Shown piece after piece: positions 10,833-21,728 of a stretch of DNA of 64,000 nt. Under the pieces are notes generated by a model. The model was not told the origin of the DNA. It saw only the letters and a list, made by a program, of their open reading frames with translations, and made no database searches. This stretch comes from Rhynchospora pubera. Lineage: Eukaryota > Streptophyta > Magnoliopsida > Poales > Cyperaceae. Position numbers and translations under genes: made by a program. Each line of letters starts with the position of its first letter. Position 1 is the first letter of the stretch. Location: the NCBI GenBank assembly GCA_028095005.1, contig CM051459.1, positions 258,650,229-258,714,228 of the forward strand. Direction: 5' to 3'.

Positions 10833-12038
10833 TCTCATGAATCCGATTTCTAAGTTGGGAACTGGTTTGATAAATATGGAATTGGACTTGATGCTAGTTA
10901 CTGTGTTCCAATCGGTGCTAATTAGTAATTACAAGGATTTACCATGTTTCTGTTGGGGTAGATTTTCTTTTTCATATATGTTGCTTGCTTTTTCTTAGCC
11001 TTTTTATGTCATTGAGTTTTTTTGTTGGCCATTGTACGTGGTTAAGATACAGCTATGGATTCTAAATGGTATAATTGTGTGCCATGAATTTCTTGAACTT
11101 TGTGATGTCCTGTTTGTAATCATCAGAAACCTCTTTCTGTGTTAGTCTTGGTGAATTTCAGCATAAGCTATCTGATTATTAGAAGAATGGAGTTACCTAG
11201 TCTTACTAATTTCCCAAGACTTTACAGTTAAAGGTCATTATGGGCTTAAGGTCCTATGGAAGAATTAAAGCTATTGTTTCTGTAATCACCTATTTTCAAT
11301 ATTAGGTTTGGTCTTATTTATCCTAGGATTTGTCATGCCTCTGTTCGTTGCTTTTTTATTATGTTAATTACCATTTATTTATTTGTTAATCAAAATTGGG
11401 TTATATTATGGTTAATTAGTGTGTGATGCAAATTTGACAACTGAGCTTTTACATATTGCAATCAAGTAATCTGTTATACTATTTATAATATCTACCTATT
11501 AACTAACAAAACTGAATCTGATATTAGAGTTTAGATATGTTTTGACTGGAACTAGTCCGATACTGGTTTTGTACCTTACTAAAAACACCTTACTTGTTAG
11601 TACATGTACTGGTACAGTTGTACAGATCTCCAGCATTATATGATGGGAGCCCCCTGCCTCACTGGGCAGAAGGTCTTCAGTTAGGTTGCAATTCTTAGCG
11701 GCTTTTGCATATATGTATTGTCTCATAATCATTTAATTTCCAGAAAATCTCTGATAACCTCAATAGTATTAACTATTAACGTTAAACTTAAGAGTTGATA
11801 AAAATTGTGGTCTACGGATAGTTGAATTGAGAATTGGTCTTTTGTTAAACAGGTGATAGACATGTTGCTACTGAAGGGAGAGGAGGAGCTGAGCAACATA
11901 ACGGAGCATGCAAAACAGCGGCACCACATCATTGGTCAATACGTTGTTGAACAGAGTGGACCCCATGACAAGGGTTCCACTAAGGATCCCTCAACTTCTG
12001 AATTCCTCAAGAATTTCTATACCTCTAATTACTTCTGA
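10571..12038 (+). CDS. NDUFA6: NADH dehydrogenase (complex I) subunit B14 / NDUFA6, LYR family
   Basis: Two exons, 10571-10783 and 11853-12038, join in phase 0 to give 132 residues starting MAFTMRAVKVPPNSASLEEA. The first exon carries the LYR-family helix (ARHRVFDFFRTACRSLPSVM.IYNL) and ISAQIRQNAHITNPK. The second has AKQRHHIIGQYVV and ends FLKNFYTSNYF, matching plant B14 in length and C terminus. B14 is an accessory subunit of the matrix arm of mitochondrial complex I and, with an acyl-carrier protein, stabilises the ubiquinone-reducing region. The 1069-bp intron begins GTCTCTCTCT: a (CT)n microsatellite starts inside the donor itself. A truncated PRMT3 copy follows about 300 bp downstream on the opposite strand. 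Confidence 0.95.
10785..10838 (+). repeat. (CT)n microsatellite at the NDUFA6 intron donor
   Basis: An almost pure CT repeat of about 54 bp starts two bases into the intron, so the donor reads AAG|GTCTCTCT. It replaces the usual GTAAGT context. Confidence 0.9.
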
Positions 12039-12344
12039 AATATTAAACAAAATTCCCTAGAAACTCTTCTGCATTATTTTTTTTTTTGCCCCCTTTCATG
12101 TTTGCTCTTATTGCCCTTTTATTGTGGTGGTTTTATGGAAAGCTGCAGATGCAGTAGACTTCTAATAAGAAAAAGTTTCTGATAATGTCTGAAATGTAGC
12201 TTCAGAATTTTATTGCGACTCCAATTTATATGATGTTAATTTTTATTGAGCAGTCTGTTTCATCTTTTTATGAGACATTAAGCTTAGTCGACCGGCTGTT
12301 TTGGACGTGTATTATTCTGACAAGCAGTTTGAGCTTGTATGTAA

Positions 12345-13955
12345 AGAAACAGTTGGGTTCTCTTTGCCAAATCAAACTGTGAAGTCGGTGTCAAACCAGA
12401 GCGCAAGGCCATGGCACCAGCTGATACGGTCCATAATGTGGCTTGGTTTAGGGTCAATAGTATCAACAGGTATGCCGTATGCATGCCGCATCTTGTACAA
12501 GCTCCTTGCCAACAGATGAACATGTTGAATCCGTAGACATGAGACATCCTCCTAAAAAGGCATACTTGTACCACCTTTGCCAAATCCAGCACTAAACTTA
12601 AAAAAATGAAAAAAAAAAAGAGAGCACTTAAACTTAAATGATGACAGAGTGCACAAACCACAACCCCAACACCATGGGTACAATTGGGACTCAAATCTGT
12701 ATGCAATTGCACAAAGGTGAGTCGAATTAATGTAAAATACAGTTAATATAAAATTGAAATACACAATTGGAGATTGGAACCACTTGTGCCGGTAAACAAA
12801 AGTGAAATCTTCTTGAACAAATTGATACAGCACAGTATGCACTAAAATGCAACTCACGTAATAGTACTGAACTCATATGGTACCCAACCATAATTTAAGA
12901 TATATTTTCCCTATTTTTCAAGATTAAATTATTGAAAATAATAATTAGAAAATCTTGCAAAGATGGCTGTATCAGGAAGTATGGGCCCGCCAGGTTTTAG
13001 GTAGTGGTCTCGTGCATATAATACTGAGCTGAGCATGGATTCGTACATTAAGCAATAACCCATCCATTCACTCACCGAAACACCAAAACTATTGTGTTCT
13101 ATTTGCAAATTTTTCTTGATATCCTCCACCATAGAGTGCACCGCGGTTATTACTTTAGCGCCGTTGTCTTTTGCCATCTGCAATAAATGTTAATTTATAA
13201 ATATATATTTTTTGAGGTAGAATAAAGTTAGCAATGACTGACTGATGGACCGTCAGCTGCGGTTATATCTCAATTTTTGAGGTTCTAATGGCTAATTCAA
13301 ACTGTCCAATGTGTTCTCCGTATTGAAATCTCATTAGAGACGAAATTTTATATTTTTCTGAATTTCTTTACTATTTTTTAAAATTTTAAAAAATCGTTAT
13401 TATTGAAGGGTTCAAAATTGTTTAGATGAAGAATTTTGTAAAATACCAAAAAAATACTAAAAAATTTCAGAAAAATATAAAATTTGGTCTCCAACGAGAT
13501 TTCAATATGGAGAACACATTGAACGGCTTAGATCAATTGCTAAAATTTCCAAAATTGAGATTTAATCGCAGCTGACAAACTCATCCATCAGTTGCGACTG
13601 ATTTTAATCTATCTCATATATTTTTGTAACAGTACATTTAAAACCGAACTTCAGGGGATTTTGCTAATGTCTAAATAATTCACCAAAAAACATACTGGAT
13701 GTTTAGAAATGCAATTTTTATGTACCAAACCAGAAGGTAATCAACCCAAAAAAAAAAAAAAAAAAAAAACAACAGCTCCAAGAATGGATTTAGAATAAAT
13801 TAAATAGAAGGTGGTAATTTCATTTGCAAAATGGATAAATAAGCAACATTACTTGAGTACCTACTGTAGCCATCTTTTTACTTGCTTCAAAAAGACTGAC
13901 AATTTATCATATTAAAAAAAATGTAAAGAGGTCAACATTTGTGTGTCTATATAAG
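12345..13955 (-). pseudogene. Truncated PRMT3 copy (exons 4-7 remnants with introns)
   Basis: It is collinear with the intact PRMT3 gene at 23.2-26.8 kb, including its introns, so it arose by DNA duplication and not by retroposition. Visible are part of exon 7 (about 12349-12447, with WFDTDFT-like sequence), part of exon 6 (about 12448-12590, GFGKGGTSMPF), exon 5 (about 12951-13182, with SEWMGYCLMYESM and the ARDHYLKPGG block) and a shortened exon 4 (about 13856-13900). Defects are: intron 6 and adjoining exon sequence deleted, about 34 bp lost from exon 4, the exon 5 donor changed from GT to GC (tttgcaaga), frameshifts in exon 6, and exons 1-3 absent. A 404-bp Mutator-like MITE sits in intron 4. 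It lies directly 3' of NDUFA6, tail to tail. Confidence 0.9.
13213..13616. mobile_element. Mutator-like foldback MITE, 404 bp, TSD TATATTTTT
   Basis: Perfect 9-bp direct repeats TATATTTTT flank it at 13204-13212 and 13617-13625. The two halves are long imperfect inverted repeats (more than 150 bp each) starting TGAGGTAGA / TGAGATAGA. Matching blocks around 13300-13360 and 13480-13530 share GAAATCTC and ATTTTATATTTTTCTGAA. The parent PRMT3 intron 4 near 24745 lacks the insertion, giving an empty-site comparison. No coding capacity. TSD length and long TIRs indicate a Mutator-type transposase in trans. Confidence 0.85.
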
Positions 13956-14149
13956 TGTTGTATTTTAATTTTCAATTTTTTATATTTAAATCAATACTAA
14001 AATAATCAATAAGGGTAAATATTCTTAATAGACAGGTTTAGAGGGTATATATCCAATTTTATAGAATCGAGGAGTATATTTCCGAATAGATAAGATTAGA
14101 GGGGTATACCACTAATTTACCGAAATTCTATTGAACTTGGTAATTGCAA

Positions 14150-14326
14150 GGCACTGCAACGGGTTTGCCTGAAGCCCGACCCGGCCCCAACAAAAACCCT
14201 AACTCGTCTGATATAAAGTCCTACCCCCTCAAACCCTACTAATCCCTAGCGCCGCGCCGCACATTTTTCTATCGCTTCCGGCTTCCGTCGTTCCAATCCG
14301 CTTCTCTCTCTGTAAACACCAACACC
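14150..14326 (+). promoter_or_regulatory. RPS16 promoter: telo-box and TATA-like motif
   Basis: A telo-box-like aaaaaccctaac lies at 14192-14202, ATATAAAG at 14211-14218, further AAACCCTA motifs follow, and a CT-rich leader leads to the ATG at 14327. This combination is usual for plant ribosomal-protein genes. Confidence 0.65.
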
Positions 14327-14779
14327 ATGGCGGCGACAGAAGGAGCAATCCCCGACGGCGCATCCGTGCAATGCTTCGGGCGCAAGAAGACGGCGGTGGC
14401 CGTGACGCATTGCAAGAAGGGCCGCGGTCTGATCAAGGTGAACGGGTCTCCGATCGAGCTGGTCAGGCCCGAGATCCTCCGCTACAAGGCCTTCGAGCCC
14501 ATCCTCCTCGTGGGCCGCAACCGCTTTGCCGAGGTCGACATGCGCATCCGCGTCCGCGGCGGAGGAAAGACTTCCCAGATCTACGCCATCCGTCAGAGCA
14601 TCGCCAAGGCGCTCGTCGCCTACTTCCAGAAGTATGTTGACGAGCAGCAGAAGAAGGAGATCAAGGATATCCTCGTCAGGTACGATCGGACTTTGCTCGT
14701 CGCTGATCCCCGGCGCTGCGAGCCCAAGAAGTTCGGTGGACGTGGCGCACGCGCAAGGTTCCAGAAGTCCTACCGTTAG
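14327..14779 (+). CDS. RPS16: 40S ribosomal protein S16 (uS9), cytosolic
   Basis: Intronless open frame of 150 residues. It shows the uS9 blocks VQCFGRKKTAVAVTHCKKGR, GLIKVNGSPIELV, VGRNRFAEVDMRIRVRGGGK, IYAIRQSIAKALVAY and the invariant C terminus GARARFQKSYR, whose terminal Arg contacts tRNA in the P site. Length equals that of other plant S16 proteins. Codon use is GC-rich at third positions. The region 14780-15305 between the stop and a CAG|GTTTCAG could be a 3' UTR intron, since GTATAC follows the stop by a few bases, but only cDNA would show it. The partial PRMT3 copy lies upstream on the other strand. Confidence 0.97.
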   Translation: MAATEGAIPDGASVQCFGRKKTAVAVTHCKKGRGLIKVNGSPIELVRPEILRYKAFEPILLVGRNRFAEVDMRIRVRGGGKTSQIYAIRQSIAKALVAYFQKYVDEQQKKEIKDILVRYDRTLLVADPRRCEPKKFGGRGARARFQKSYR

Positions 14780-15895
14780 AAAGGTATACTTTACTTGTCT
14801 CTCTTTCAAATATTCATAATATGATCTATGAATGTAATTTATAAATTGTATTTGTTTGTCAAGGGTCTGCTCTGCATTTAGTTCCCCTATGTAATTTTCT
14901 ACATCTAATAGATAGTTTAGTGAAGCTTAAGTTGTCATTTGTCGGTCTAGTGTCATCTATACATACATCAGGAGAATAGCAGAAATGTTTTTTTCTTCTC
15001 GAAGCATTGATGCTGATGTTTTTATTTTGGACTGGATATGTAAACCAATTGGTGATGTTTTTATTTGGTGCCTACAGTAGTTGTATTGGTTGGTAGCTTG
15101 AGTCATTAACTGAATGGCTTGGTTTCGTCTAACAATCAGTATATAAAAAAAATTCAAAACAGTATGCTACTTTTCATATTAGAGTAGATTGCTGTTAAGA
15201 TTTGGTAAATGTTAATAATTTTATGCTGCATTGAGTAGGTTACTGTAATCTGTTTCACTTATTTATCAACCTGAAAACTCTTAAGAACTTGTGTGTTTTT
15301 GCCAGGTTTCAGAAATTCTCATCTTTCCAGGGCTATGTGCGGGAGCTGAAGTTGGGAGGTTAAAAGGAGTTTTTAGGCTTTTTTGTGTTAAGATGTCTTA
15401 AAATTCTAGTTTAAATTAGACTCATGTTAAATGCCATTAAATTTTTAAGGAGTTTTGGATGTAGTTTGCATACTCTGTTTTTGTGCACCTTGTTGTGTTC
15501 CTGTTTCTGATTTACCATGAAAATATTTATGTCAGCTGATGCTTTAATGCCTGTTATGTTGATATCCTTCTTTTTCTTGTTGGTTTAGTTCAGTTGTTTA
15601 AAGTATGCATTGATTGATAGTTTGGATGATAGTAGATTAATGTAAAATACTAGAACACCCTTGGCTCTTTGACGAAAGGATTGTTGATAGTTGTTCGCTG
15701 GATGAGATTTGGCACGGTAATTCTTATTCTTCAGGCGGTGATATTTTTATTTTTATTCTAAACTGATGGAGAACGTCGTTCTTGGGTGGCATCTGTAGAA
15801 CTAACAATTATCTCCAGAAATTGTTATTTGGACCGAAAGATAATAATTTTATGGCGTGGGATATAAGAGGAAAGCTGAATGAGAAGGTAAGTAAA
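14780..15895 (+). other. RPS16 3' flank, no further gene
   Basis: T-rich sequence typical of plant 3' UTR and spacer. The short frame at 15305-15362 (reading FQKFSSFQGYVRELKLGG) is open, but no start or splice chain supports it. Confidence 0.4.
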
Positions 15896-16281
15896 CCTTG
15901 ATATATAGGGGTGGGATTGGACCGAACATGTCCATGGGCCTAAGGGCCGGATAGGATTGCTTTAAACATTGGACCGGATATTATTCGGATATTCAGTTCG
16001 GTCCGGTATATCTGATGTTTCATACTCGATTCTATCCGAACGGAGGCCCTTCCGAGGCCCTTCGAACCCTGAGAATCGAGCCATAACCTATCTCCGTCGT
16101 CTCCGATAAATCCGACAATTATGAACTCTGAAGTGGAGACAACCCTTCCTTCAATCCCTCTTCCCCATCAATTCTCCTCTCGCACGACGCACAAATTGAA
16201 ATAGACAATCGCCTCTCCTCTCTCGCTCTTGCAATTCTTCCTTGTCGAACCTCTTGTTGCTTCTAGTAAGTTCAAGCAACG

Positions 16282-16718
16282 ACATTTCGTCTCCCTTGGA
16301 AGCAAAGCAAGGTAACACCTTCTGCCAATTTTCTTCTATTTTTTGAATTTTTGAGTAATGGTTTTATGGTTTTTTCTATCAAAATGTATTTCGGCTGTTA
16401 ACCCTTTTCTTGGAAATCAATATTAGTTTTCGAATGTATTAGATTTTTGTTGCGAATTAGGATTGGGTTGAACTAAGTTTTCATGGCACGGCTATTCTTT
16501 ACATTTCGTCTCCCTTGGAAGCAAAGCAAGGAACACCTTCTGCCAATTTTCTTCTATTTTTTGAATTTTTGAGTAATGGTTTTATGGTTTTTTCTATCAA
16601 AATGTATTTCGGCTGTTAACCCTTTTCTTGGAAATCAATATTAGTTTTCGAATGTATTAGATTTTTGTTGCGAATTAGGATTGGGTTGAACTAAGTTTTC
16701 ATGGCACGGCTATTCTTT
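16282..16718. repeat. Tandem duplication, period about 219 bp, inside the hAT-like element
   Basis: Copy 1 (16282-16500) and copy 2 (16501-16718) are nearly identical, both starting ACATTTCGTCTCCCTTGGAA. Copy 2 differs by a two-base loss in GGTAACACC. The high identity implies a recent event. Confidence 0.9.
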
Positions 16719-17230
16719 TTGCAAAATTATTAGATTTTTGTTGTTGCTACTCTTATTGCTGTCAGTATTGTTACCTACTTTTGGGTTTTGGGTATTAACT
16801 ATTTGGATTTTGGGCAGTAGTATTTCCATCTCCGTTATCTCCTTCTTTGAAGCAACTGCTTGTTCTTTTCCTTATTACTAACCACTGATTGCTATTCCCA
16901 CAAAATTTAATTCTGGCATATGAAAAACCTCAGTTGCAGAGACCTGTTTGTGGCTTGTGGGTTTATTCATATCAGTAAACTAAGAAGGTGCCATCGGATT
17001 ATCAAATAACAATGTTCCATAGTTGTATTTCAGCTTTGAAGGAGTGATTGTTCCATAATTAATTTAAATTCTACACCAAAACAGAATGAAGAATCCCAGT
17101 TCAGTTTAATTTGTGTATAAACTGGTAATGACTGGACTGGTACGCAATAGCTACTCTGGACTGGCACTGACATTTGGTTTGTCTACTTTATGCCCTATAA
17201 TTGATGGGTTTTATCTGATTTTCTGAACAG

Positions 17231-17317
17231 GTGCATAGACACTACAACTTTGGACCCTTGAGCGCTGTATTGGCAGTGAATTTCTTGGATCGATTTCTCT
17301 CTATCTATGAGCTGCCA
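17231..17317 (+). pseudogene. Captured D-type cyclin exon (29 codons)
   Basis: Between an acceptor (ctgaacag) and a donor (gtaaga) lies an 87-bp open exon reading HYNFGPLSAVLAVNFLDRFL and then SIYELP. This is the conserved cyclin-box segment (YNFGPL..YLSVNYLDRFLS..ELP) of plant CYCD2/CYCD4-type cyclins, and the break after ELP falls where those genes have an intron. No neighbouring cyclin exon (such as the LLAVACLSLAAK.EE block) is found, so it is an isolated exon carried by the surrounding transposon. Confidence 0.8.
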
Positions 17318-19626
17318 GTAAGAGCTTTGTTTTCCCTATAACTCTCTTTTCTGAAAATAGTAAAATTATTCCATATATACTTTGTTTTTTCAGACGTCGA
17401 TTTAATCTCATTTCGTTAAAACTTAAATTTAGAAAATCTAAAATAGCCAGGTGCCACAATACAATTGTATAACCTATTTGAAATATAATTAATGCAAGTG
17501 GTTGGCCGGCTTGAGAACAGTGCCATATCTTAAACAGGTGCAAAGCTAGCATTCAAAATCCAACCAAGAGATAGCCATGCCAGTTCCACAATCCCTTTGG
17601 GTGAAGTAATTTAGTACCTTGAGCATCCCTGTAAGTTTTTCTAAGAGTACATATGCACATATCCTGCAATGTTTTTATTTTAGAGTATATATCCAGAATT
17701 TTTGCTAAGAGTACATATTATAATCTTTTGCAAGCATTATAATATCGTGTGTAACCCTTGATCTGGTTCTAAATGAGTAATTTAATGAATTCAGTTGAGA
17801 CTTTTGCTTAATACTTGTTGATTTCAAATTGCAAAATGTAATTTAATAAGGGGTGTCAAATCAAGCTAAGAGAAATATAATTTTAGTCCTTGAATTGGAA
17901 TTCAACATATTCAAATCAGTTGCTGTTAGAAAGGATTTTCTATAATTGTTTGAGACCTAATCAAGTTAAATGATAATTTGAGGTGTCATCATGCATTTTT
18001 GTAATTAAGGAGAAAGGATTCTTAAAAGCACTGACTATGTATTAAAATCATAATTTCTATATATGGAATAGTGGGGGGCCATCTTATTTTGAGCCTCATT
18101 GTATAATCCATCCTCTAGGAATACAATAGCTAATTAACATCAATTTTGTTACTCGTTTTAAACTGCAGGTGCTTGGTGTTGAGAGAATTTTTGTCATTTG
18201 AAGGTAATCAAATTCTTGGTTTTTGTTCTAGCAGAAGGTAGTACAAACCTTCGTTAATATGTTTGATCATCTCTCAGATTATATATATTTTTTGAGAAAA
18301 GATCACCAATAAAATTAATATTATGTAAACATCCTAATGCAACCTAATTAAGCCAATAAAATTTGTTTCTGTTATAATGTTAGAATTTTATTATTTTAGG
18401 TGTCTGAGATTCTAGAAGCAGGGAAGGCTCTTTTCAAGGAACCGCACTTGTCATCTTGTCTTTTTAATTTTAGACTTTTGATGTATTTTTTTTTTGGGTT
18501 TTCCCCTTTGAGATGATTTGGAATGGCTGCAATAGTTGGTCAAATTTTCTTTTTAATTGGGTGAAAATATTACTGGTACCATAAAATTGTTTCTCCCTTA
18601 AATTTGTGCATGAATTTAAATTGGTGTGCTTTTGATAAATATAAAACCAAGCATCTTTTGTGATTTCTCTGTTATTTGTTTGAGGGTCTACTTTTAACCT
18701 CTATTACAGTACACTGGTAAATAACCTGATACATAGAATCTTTGGAGGTGTACGGTCTAACATATTTGGCAACAAAATAGCAATGTATTAGGGCAGCCAG
18801 CTTAGTGGTCAAAACCATGTCAAGGTTTGTACTGGCTCATAATATACTATTTGAAATAATTCATTATATTCCAATACCCACACAAATAAATTCTTAACTT
18901 CAAGGTCTCAATTAATTTTACTCCGCATATTTTGACAATCTGATTTTATTATTTAGTTTTTATAGTTTCTTTTATTATTTTTAACAATATATATGATGTG
19001 AAAGTATACAGGTCCAGTGAACATTAATAATGCATGCAGAGAAATACACTTGATTTGACGGAAAAATGGATACTGGACAGAATTCGAGTTTTAAAGGACT
19101 TGTATGAATAGTCCGTAAAGTCCAAAGCGGGGCCCTTCAAAAGCCCGAAAGGGCTTGTATGGATAGTCCAATTATTACGAATGGATATTGGACAGAATTC
19201 GAGTTTTAAAGGGCCGGACTTGGACTGGACGGAAAGTATAATTAAGTAGGGCCGATCTCAAATATCCGGTCCAATTGGGTCCACTCCCACCCCTGCCTTG
19301 ATAAGATTTTAGATGGACCGCTGACAATAAATTTTGCCAAGAATTAATGCTTATCATGTAAATTGCAGATGGTTCTTACAACATTAATGAATAAAAACCT
19401 TCCTTGGCGCATCCGATCAACATGATCGTGGAATAATTAGGAAAAAATTCATTTAATATTTTTATATCCTTTGGTTTGTAAGATTGCACCTACATGATTA
19501 AGAATGTGACATGTCGTATTTTTATCCGTCCAGATGGTATGATAGACAAACCTAAAACATTCCTACTTGGTAGATACAAAAAATATAATCTAACGTTTGC
19601 TCAGCAAACCACCTTGGAAGAAAGGA

Positions 19627-21360
19627 CCGTGATTTTTTTTTAACAGAAATAGCCAAAAATATTATTTTAATAACAAATCTTTGATTTCAACATTCAGAGG
19701 AATAAACATGTCAGTGCGCAGGTGACTTGCGCAGGCTCTGACGATGCCAGTGTCACCGGCGCAGGCATGGCGGCGCCATTGTCAGTGGCGCAGGCACACC
19801 TATGGTCAGGGTGGAGTTGGGCAATGTTCGCCCATAATTTGAAACTTCAGTTAGAAATGTTGTGCCAGTTAAATTAAATTTTTATTTTAGCCCTTGTGTC
19901 AATTAGCGAGTCGCTATTATCTAATCGCGAATCCAGTTAATTTTGATTAATTCTTTCAGTTTATATTCTTCGTTTGGTTTATTGCCCTGTTTCCTTTCAA
20001 CTATTATGCAAGAAGAACAAAAACCAGGAAGAGAGAGTTCTCCGTTTGGGAAGAGAGGTGGGATTTATGTTTAGATTTTATGTGGCAGGTGAGAGATGTG
20101 TGTGGCGTGAGGAAAAAAAGAGGGATTTTTATGTTAAGTGTTTGAGAAAGATATGCTAATTGTTATATAAAAAAATTGTATTACATAATTACATTTTACA
20201 GATATGTTATTTCAATATTATTTTATTTATAATTAGATAATTAAAAAGCATAATTTGTAATGACATAGTGAACTAAATTAACCAATTATATATTGAGTTA
20301 AAACTTGATAAAAACATCGAGTAAATTTCACTTAGTAAATAAGTTCAGTTAAGATAATTATACATTAACATTTTTCACATTACTTTAGTTTTTTTTAAAA
20401 TTGTTTTAACTTCTACCGTCTATTCATTAATTTGTAATCAAGAAATTATTATTTGTTATTTTATTTTTCTGAATTGTTCTTTTATAATATCTTTATTTTT
20501 TTATATTTCAGGCTATTTATAATTATTTATTAACTTATTATTATTTAATGTTAATGCCTTATAGTGTCAAGTAATATTTTGTATAATTGGAACGTTAAAA
20601 AGTTCACAATATACTATACTGAGATTATGTTGTGTTATTTGAATAAAATTTCTAATTTCCTATGGTAAAATTAAATATCTCAAAATAATACAAAAATCAC
20701 AGATATTATTATTCAATAGAACTTGGTAATTTTTAGATTAATTTAATGTATTGATAAATCAATTTGATCAAACAATTTCATGTAAAAATTGTTTGAACCG
20801 AATAAGAAAGTGATTTTTGATTATATTAAATTAATTGATGATGTAAAAATTCTAGCACGCATCGGGCATATTAAAATTCACATTTTGTAGACTTCCATGC
20901 AATTAATATGAACTTGAAATAATAATAATAATGTTTTAATAAGTTTATACCATCTTTATAATCTTAACTTATACCATCTTTGAATAGATGGTTTTTTGTT
21001 CGAACATATCAGGACACAGAAAATCCTATCTATATCCCCATATATTCATATCCTCACATCTATCAATGCACAATTAATTAATACGTCTCGTGAATTGTAA
21101 AACAAATAAAATTTTCCTTTTTCTTTGTGAAAACATCTTTTATCAATGCATCCGCGCACCGTTTGGCAACGAGAGTGGGTTGTCTAGGTGTGCCTGCGCC
21201 AGTGCGACCGGCTTTTTCATGCCCGCGCCAATGGCAGTGGTGCCGTCAGAAGCCGCGCAGACCACCTGTGCGCACTGACATGTTCATTTCTCTAAATGCT
21301 GAGTAAAAGGTTTGTTATTAAAATAACATTTTTGGTTATTTCTGATTAAAAAAATCACGG
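19627..21360. mobile_element. Mutator-like element, 1.73 kb, about 180-bp GC-contrasting TIRs, TSD AAGAAAGGA
   Basis: It begins CCGTGATTTTTTT and ends AAAAAAATCACGG, with perfect 9-bp direct repeats AAGAAAGGA at 19618-19626 and 21361-21369. The TIRs extend about 180 bp and each includes a GC-rich block (19715-19805 and 21160-21280) with repeated GCGCAGGCA/TGCCTGCGC words and the shared word AACATGTCAGTGCGCA. The middle is AT-rich with no transposase. It sits between RPS16 and the 47-residue candidate gene. Confidence 0.9.
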
Positions 21361-21728
21361 AAGAAAGGAGGCACAAAGCACGGTCTCTATTTTTTAGCAC
21401 AGAAGTGGACCTAGGGGTTAACATTTTCCTCCTATTTAGAAAATCTACCGAACTTGTAAGGCAATGCAGAGGCGGCATATCTGAGAGTACTACAGTCTCA
21501 GGCCTCTAAAAAAAAAAAAAAAAAACAGTATGACATTTTAAATTTGTTTTTGTCCGTAGTTTTCTTTCTAATCTTTTTGTACTATAGTTAGCAGTCTCTA
21601 GTCATCAGATATGCTCATATGCATGAACCATAATTGATAACAAGATAATGGGAGTGACAGTTGTAAAGAAATTTTGATCATGAACTTTGAAAGGAATGTA
21701 CATGTACCCTTTATTTTCACGTCATTTC

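Larger units (their letters stand above)
15904..19295. mobile_element. hAT-like non-autonomous element, 3.4 kb, with captured cyclin-D exon; TSD CCTTGATA
   Basis: The inverted ends read AGGGGTGGGATTGGACC and, on the other strand, AGGGGTGGGAGTGGACC. The 8-bp direct repeat CCTTGATA flanks it at 15896-15903 and 19296-19303, the TSD length of hAT elements. Subterminal regions at both ends are rich in GGACCGGA/TCCGGTCC variants. No transposase frame was seen. The interior looks like captured genic DNA: a CT-rich leader-like stretch (16130-16310), a 219-bp tandem duplication, and a bounded cyclin-D exon at 17231-17317. Confidence 0.75.

Noticed and set aside
12284..12857. Open frames of 142 and 101 residues on the minus strand
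   Set aside because: They are frame-shifted readings of the PRMT3 pseudogene exons 6-7 and intron 5.
19974..20159. 61-residue open frame inside the 1.73 kb Mutator-like element
   Set aside because: Too short, with no transposase motif and AT-biased composition like the rest of the element.
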